Below are positions 6,609 through 7,772 of a stretch of 7,772 bases of DNA, piece after piece. A model generated the notes under the pieces. It did not search any database and was not told where the DNA came from. It worked only from the letters and a program-made list of their open reading frames with translations. Position 1 is the first letter of the stretch. Each line of letters begins with the position of its first letter. Position numbers and translations under genes: made by a program. Source of the DNA: Blastocatellia bacterium (GTDB taxonomy: Bacteria > Acidobacteriota > Blastocatellia > Pyrinomonadales > Pyrinomonadaceae); the NCBI GenBank assembly GCA_003175865.1, contig PSRF01000214.1, forward strand, positions 1 to 7,772, given 5' to 3'.

Positions 6609-7013
6609 ATGAAGAGATTAATTTTGATTGTTTTGTGTCTTGCCGTGCTCGCGCAAAGTGCATTGATCGTTGATGCACAGACGAGACATCGACACAAATC
6701 CAAGTTTGGAAGAAAAGCCAGGACAGCCGCGATCATCGCGGGTGGAGCTGGCGTTGGTGCACTGGTGGGCGGTGCTAAGGGCGCAGCGATTGGCGCCGGA
6801 GGTGCCGGAATGTATGCATTCAATCGCAAAGCAGCGCGACGTCACTTCAAAGGACGCACGCGCACTATCGGAACAGTAGCCAGCGGCACGGCACTCGGTG
6901 CGGGAGTAGGTGGTGCAGTTGGTCACGGGCGCGGAGCAGCAATCGGAGCCGCCGCGGGGGCGGGCGGTTCTTATCTCTATTCACGTCACCGACGACATCG
7001 GCGACATTACTAA
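6609..7013 (+). CDS. Secreted glycine-zipper protein with His/Arg-rich tail
   Basis: This 134-residue small envelope protein belongs to no named family I can identify. Residues 1-23 form a clear Sec signal peptide: MKR, a hydrophobic core, then VDA|Q, a likely signal peptidase I site. The mature part has a basic stretch (TRHRHKSKFGRKAR) and two glycine-zipper segments. Zipper 1 is about residues 42-68 (AGGAGVGALVGGAKGAAIG) and zipper 2 about 88-124 (ALGAGVGGAVGHGRGAAIG). The two share the GxxxG-rich pattern GVG..VG....GAAIG and look like an internal duplication about 45 residues apart. The C-terminus, SRHRRHRRHY, is strongly basic and His-rich. Glycine zippers insert into or pack against membranes, so an outer-membrane or periplasmic role is plausible, for example oligomerisation in the envelope. 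The His-rich tail could bind metal or anionic envelope polymers, but this is a guess. It is followed after 40 bp by the BON-domain gene, with which it very likely forms an operon. Confidence 0.85.
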   Translation: MKRLILIVLCLAVLAQSALIVDAQTRHRHKSKFGRKARTAAIIAGGAGVGALVGGAKGAAIGAGGAGMYAFNRKAARRHFKGRTRTIGTVASGTALGAGVGGAVGHGRGAAIGAAAGAGGSYLYSRHRRHRRHY

Positions 7014-7042
7014 CTAACGTCGTTACTAATTAACAAACAACT

Positions 7043-7046
7043 GGAG
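7043..7046 (+). promoter_or_regulatory. Ribosome binding site of the BON-domain gene
   Basis: GGAG within CTGGAGACAA lies 7 bp before the ATG at 7054. It supports this start and independent translation of the second gene of the operon. Confidence 0.65.
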
Positions 7047-7053
7047 ACAAGCG

Positions 7054-7644
7054 ATGTCATATGATGAAGAGCAAGCGAGAAGAAGCCGTGTAGTGGTGGA
7101 AACACCAAGTGAAAAACGCGAGGTGGTGGAGTCACACGCAGTCAGAAGTCCCGACCGGAGCGGCATCTCAGCGGGAATGGTTGGTGTGCTCGTGGTTATC
7201 GCGATCGCGCTGATAACGATGCTGGTCCTATTCTGGATGAGTAATCAACAAAACGCTGATCAGAATGCGAATACGGTTGCGGCGACACAACCTGCGCCTA
7301 CAACTGTTATCCAGCAGCCTGCGCAACCGCCACCGGTGATCGTGCAACAACCTCCTCCAGCGACGGCTCCGGCACCTGTGATCATTTCACCAGGAACTGC
7401 GTCAGGAGGCGCAGCTACGACTCAAAATCCTAATGACGACGCAACGATTCAGATGAAGATCGACAAGCAGTTTGCTGACGATCCATCACTCTCATCGCTC
7501 GGCATCACCGCGACCGTCATGAATGGCAAAGTCACTCTGGTAGGGCAAGTGAAGAGTGAAGCAGTTAAGAGTCAGGTAGAAAAAACGGTGCGTCGAATCA
7601 AGGGCGTTAAGGAAGTGGATAATCAGATCAGCGTTGTTCCTTAA
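7054..7644 (+). CDS. Single-pass membrane protein with C-terminal BON domain
   Basis: This 196-residue protein has a charged cytoplasmic N-terminus (1-38) and one strongly hydrophobic segment, about 41-61 (GMVGVLVVIAIALITMLVLF). A low-complexity Gln/Pro/Ala linker follows (about 66-125, with repeated QQP and PPP). The BON domain spans about 128-195. The BON signature is visible: a helix DDATIQMKIDKQFADDP, the strand pair ITATVMNGKVTLVGQV, then the helix SEAVKSQVEKTVRRIKGVKEVDNQISV. BON domains occur in OsmY, secretins and channels and are thought to bind phospholipid or protect the envelope. The layout places the domain in the periplasm, held away from the inner membrane by the flexible linker. 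It is the second gene of a likely operon with the glycine-zipper protein, followed 9 bp later by an intrinsic terminator. Envelope maintenance or stress is the likely area of action; the ligand is unknown. Confidence 0.9.
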   Translation: MSYDEEQARRSRVVVETPSEKREVVESHAVRSPDRSGISAGMVGVLVVIAIALITMLVLFWMSNQQNADQNANTVAATQPAPTTVIQQPAQPPPVIVQQPPPATAPAPVIISPGTASGGAATTQNPNDDATIQMKIDKQFADDPSLSSLGITATVMNGKVTLVGQVKSEAVKSQVEKTVRRIKGVKEVDNQISVVP

Positions 7645-7653
7645 TAACTGTAG

Positions 7654-7682
7654 GGGGCGGCACTCAGTGGCCGCCCCTTTTT
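7654..7682 (+). terminator. Rho-independent terminator of the glycine-zipper/BON operon
   Basis: A perfect 8-bp GC stem, GGGGCGGC (7654-7661) with GCCGCCCC (7670-7677), closes an 8-nt loop and is followed directly by five T residues (7678-7682). It lies 9 bp after the BON gene stop and is the only classical intrinsic terminator I see in the window. Confidence 0.9.
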
Positions 7683-7690
7683 AATGTCCG

Positions 7691-7772
7691 ATAAGCTTCA
7701 GCTTGTCGTCGTCCTAGCTGCATTTAACAGCGCAGTTGAATTCATCGACAACGACGACAAGCTAAAGCTTAT
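7691..7772. repeat. AAGCTT-containing inverted repeat (may continue past window end)
   Basis: Arms of 22 bp, 7691-7712 and 7751-7772, are inverted with one mismatch around a 38-bp loop. Each arm starts with a small palindrome (AAGCT..AGCTT) followed by a GTCGTCGT tail on the inner side. It has no GGAG head, so it differs from the three REP-like pairs. The right arm ends exactly at the last base of the window, so its true outer limit is unknown. Confidence 0.75.

Noticed and set aside
6618..6926. Long opposite-strand open frames across the glycine-zipper gene (also 6491-6829)
   Set aside because: They are antisense shadows of a gene with signal peptide, ribosome site and zipper motifs. Their Ala/Pro- or Cys-rich translations look artefactual.

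Overview
The window looks like a chromosomal segment of a free-living Gram-negative-type bacterium. It has about 50% GC, ordinary housekeeping genes, and no plasmid, phage, transposase or CRISPR signature. The mix of genes, and intergenic palindromes of the GGAG-headed kind, suggest Acidobacteriota (perhaps Blastocatellia/Pyrinomonadales) or a related soil lineage. That placement is an inference from general familiarity, not a search result.

Layout, left to right. The 3' end of hemL (glutamate-1-semialdehyde aminomutase, + strand) converges on an orphan PAS-containing sensor histidine kinase (− strand, 491-2284). Upstream of the kinase, on the same strand, is polA (2381-5116), a full-length DNA polymerase I with 5' nuclease, a degenerate proofreading domain, and a polymerase domain with an unusual O-helix. 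Next is a zinc-dependent histone-deacetylase-family amidohydrolase (− strand, 5350-6291). After a 317-bp divergent intergenic region comes a two-gene + strand operon: a small secreted glycine-zipper protein (6609-7013) and a single-pass membrane protein with a BON domain (7054-7644). The operon is closed by a strong intrinsic terminator.

The genes do not form one pathway. They cover haem precursor synthesis, signalling, DNA repair/replication, deacetylation and envelope maintenance. The − strand genes polA and the kinase may be co-transcribed, and the + strand pair is very likely an operon.

The most striking property is the intergenic DNA. Each of the five spacers other than the 40-bp gap inside the operon carries its own inverted-repeat element, and no two share a sequence. 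Three of them (371-490, 2285-2380, 6292-6430) follow one plan: two inverted copies of a short unit made of a GGAG-like head plus a GC-rich palindrome, with heads at the outer edges. This is the organisation expected of REP/BIME elements mobilised by RAYT (TnpA_REP) transposases. A fourth spacer holds a 7-bp-periodic repeat in both orientations, and a fifth holds an AAGCTT-containing inverted repeat. The other notable signal is a consensus-like TTGACA-17-TATGAT promoter placed so close to the polA start codon that the transcript should be leaderless or nearly so.
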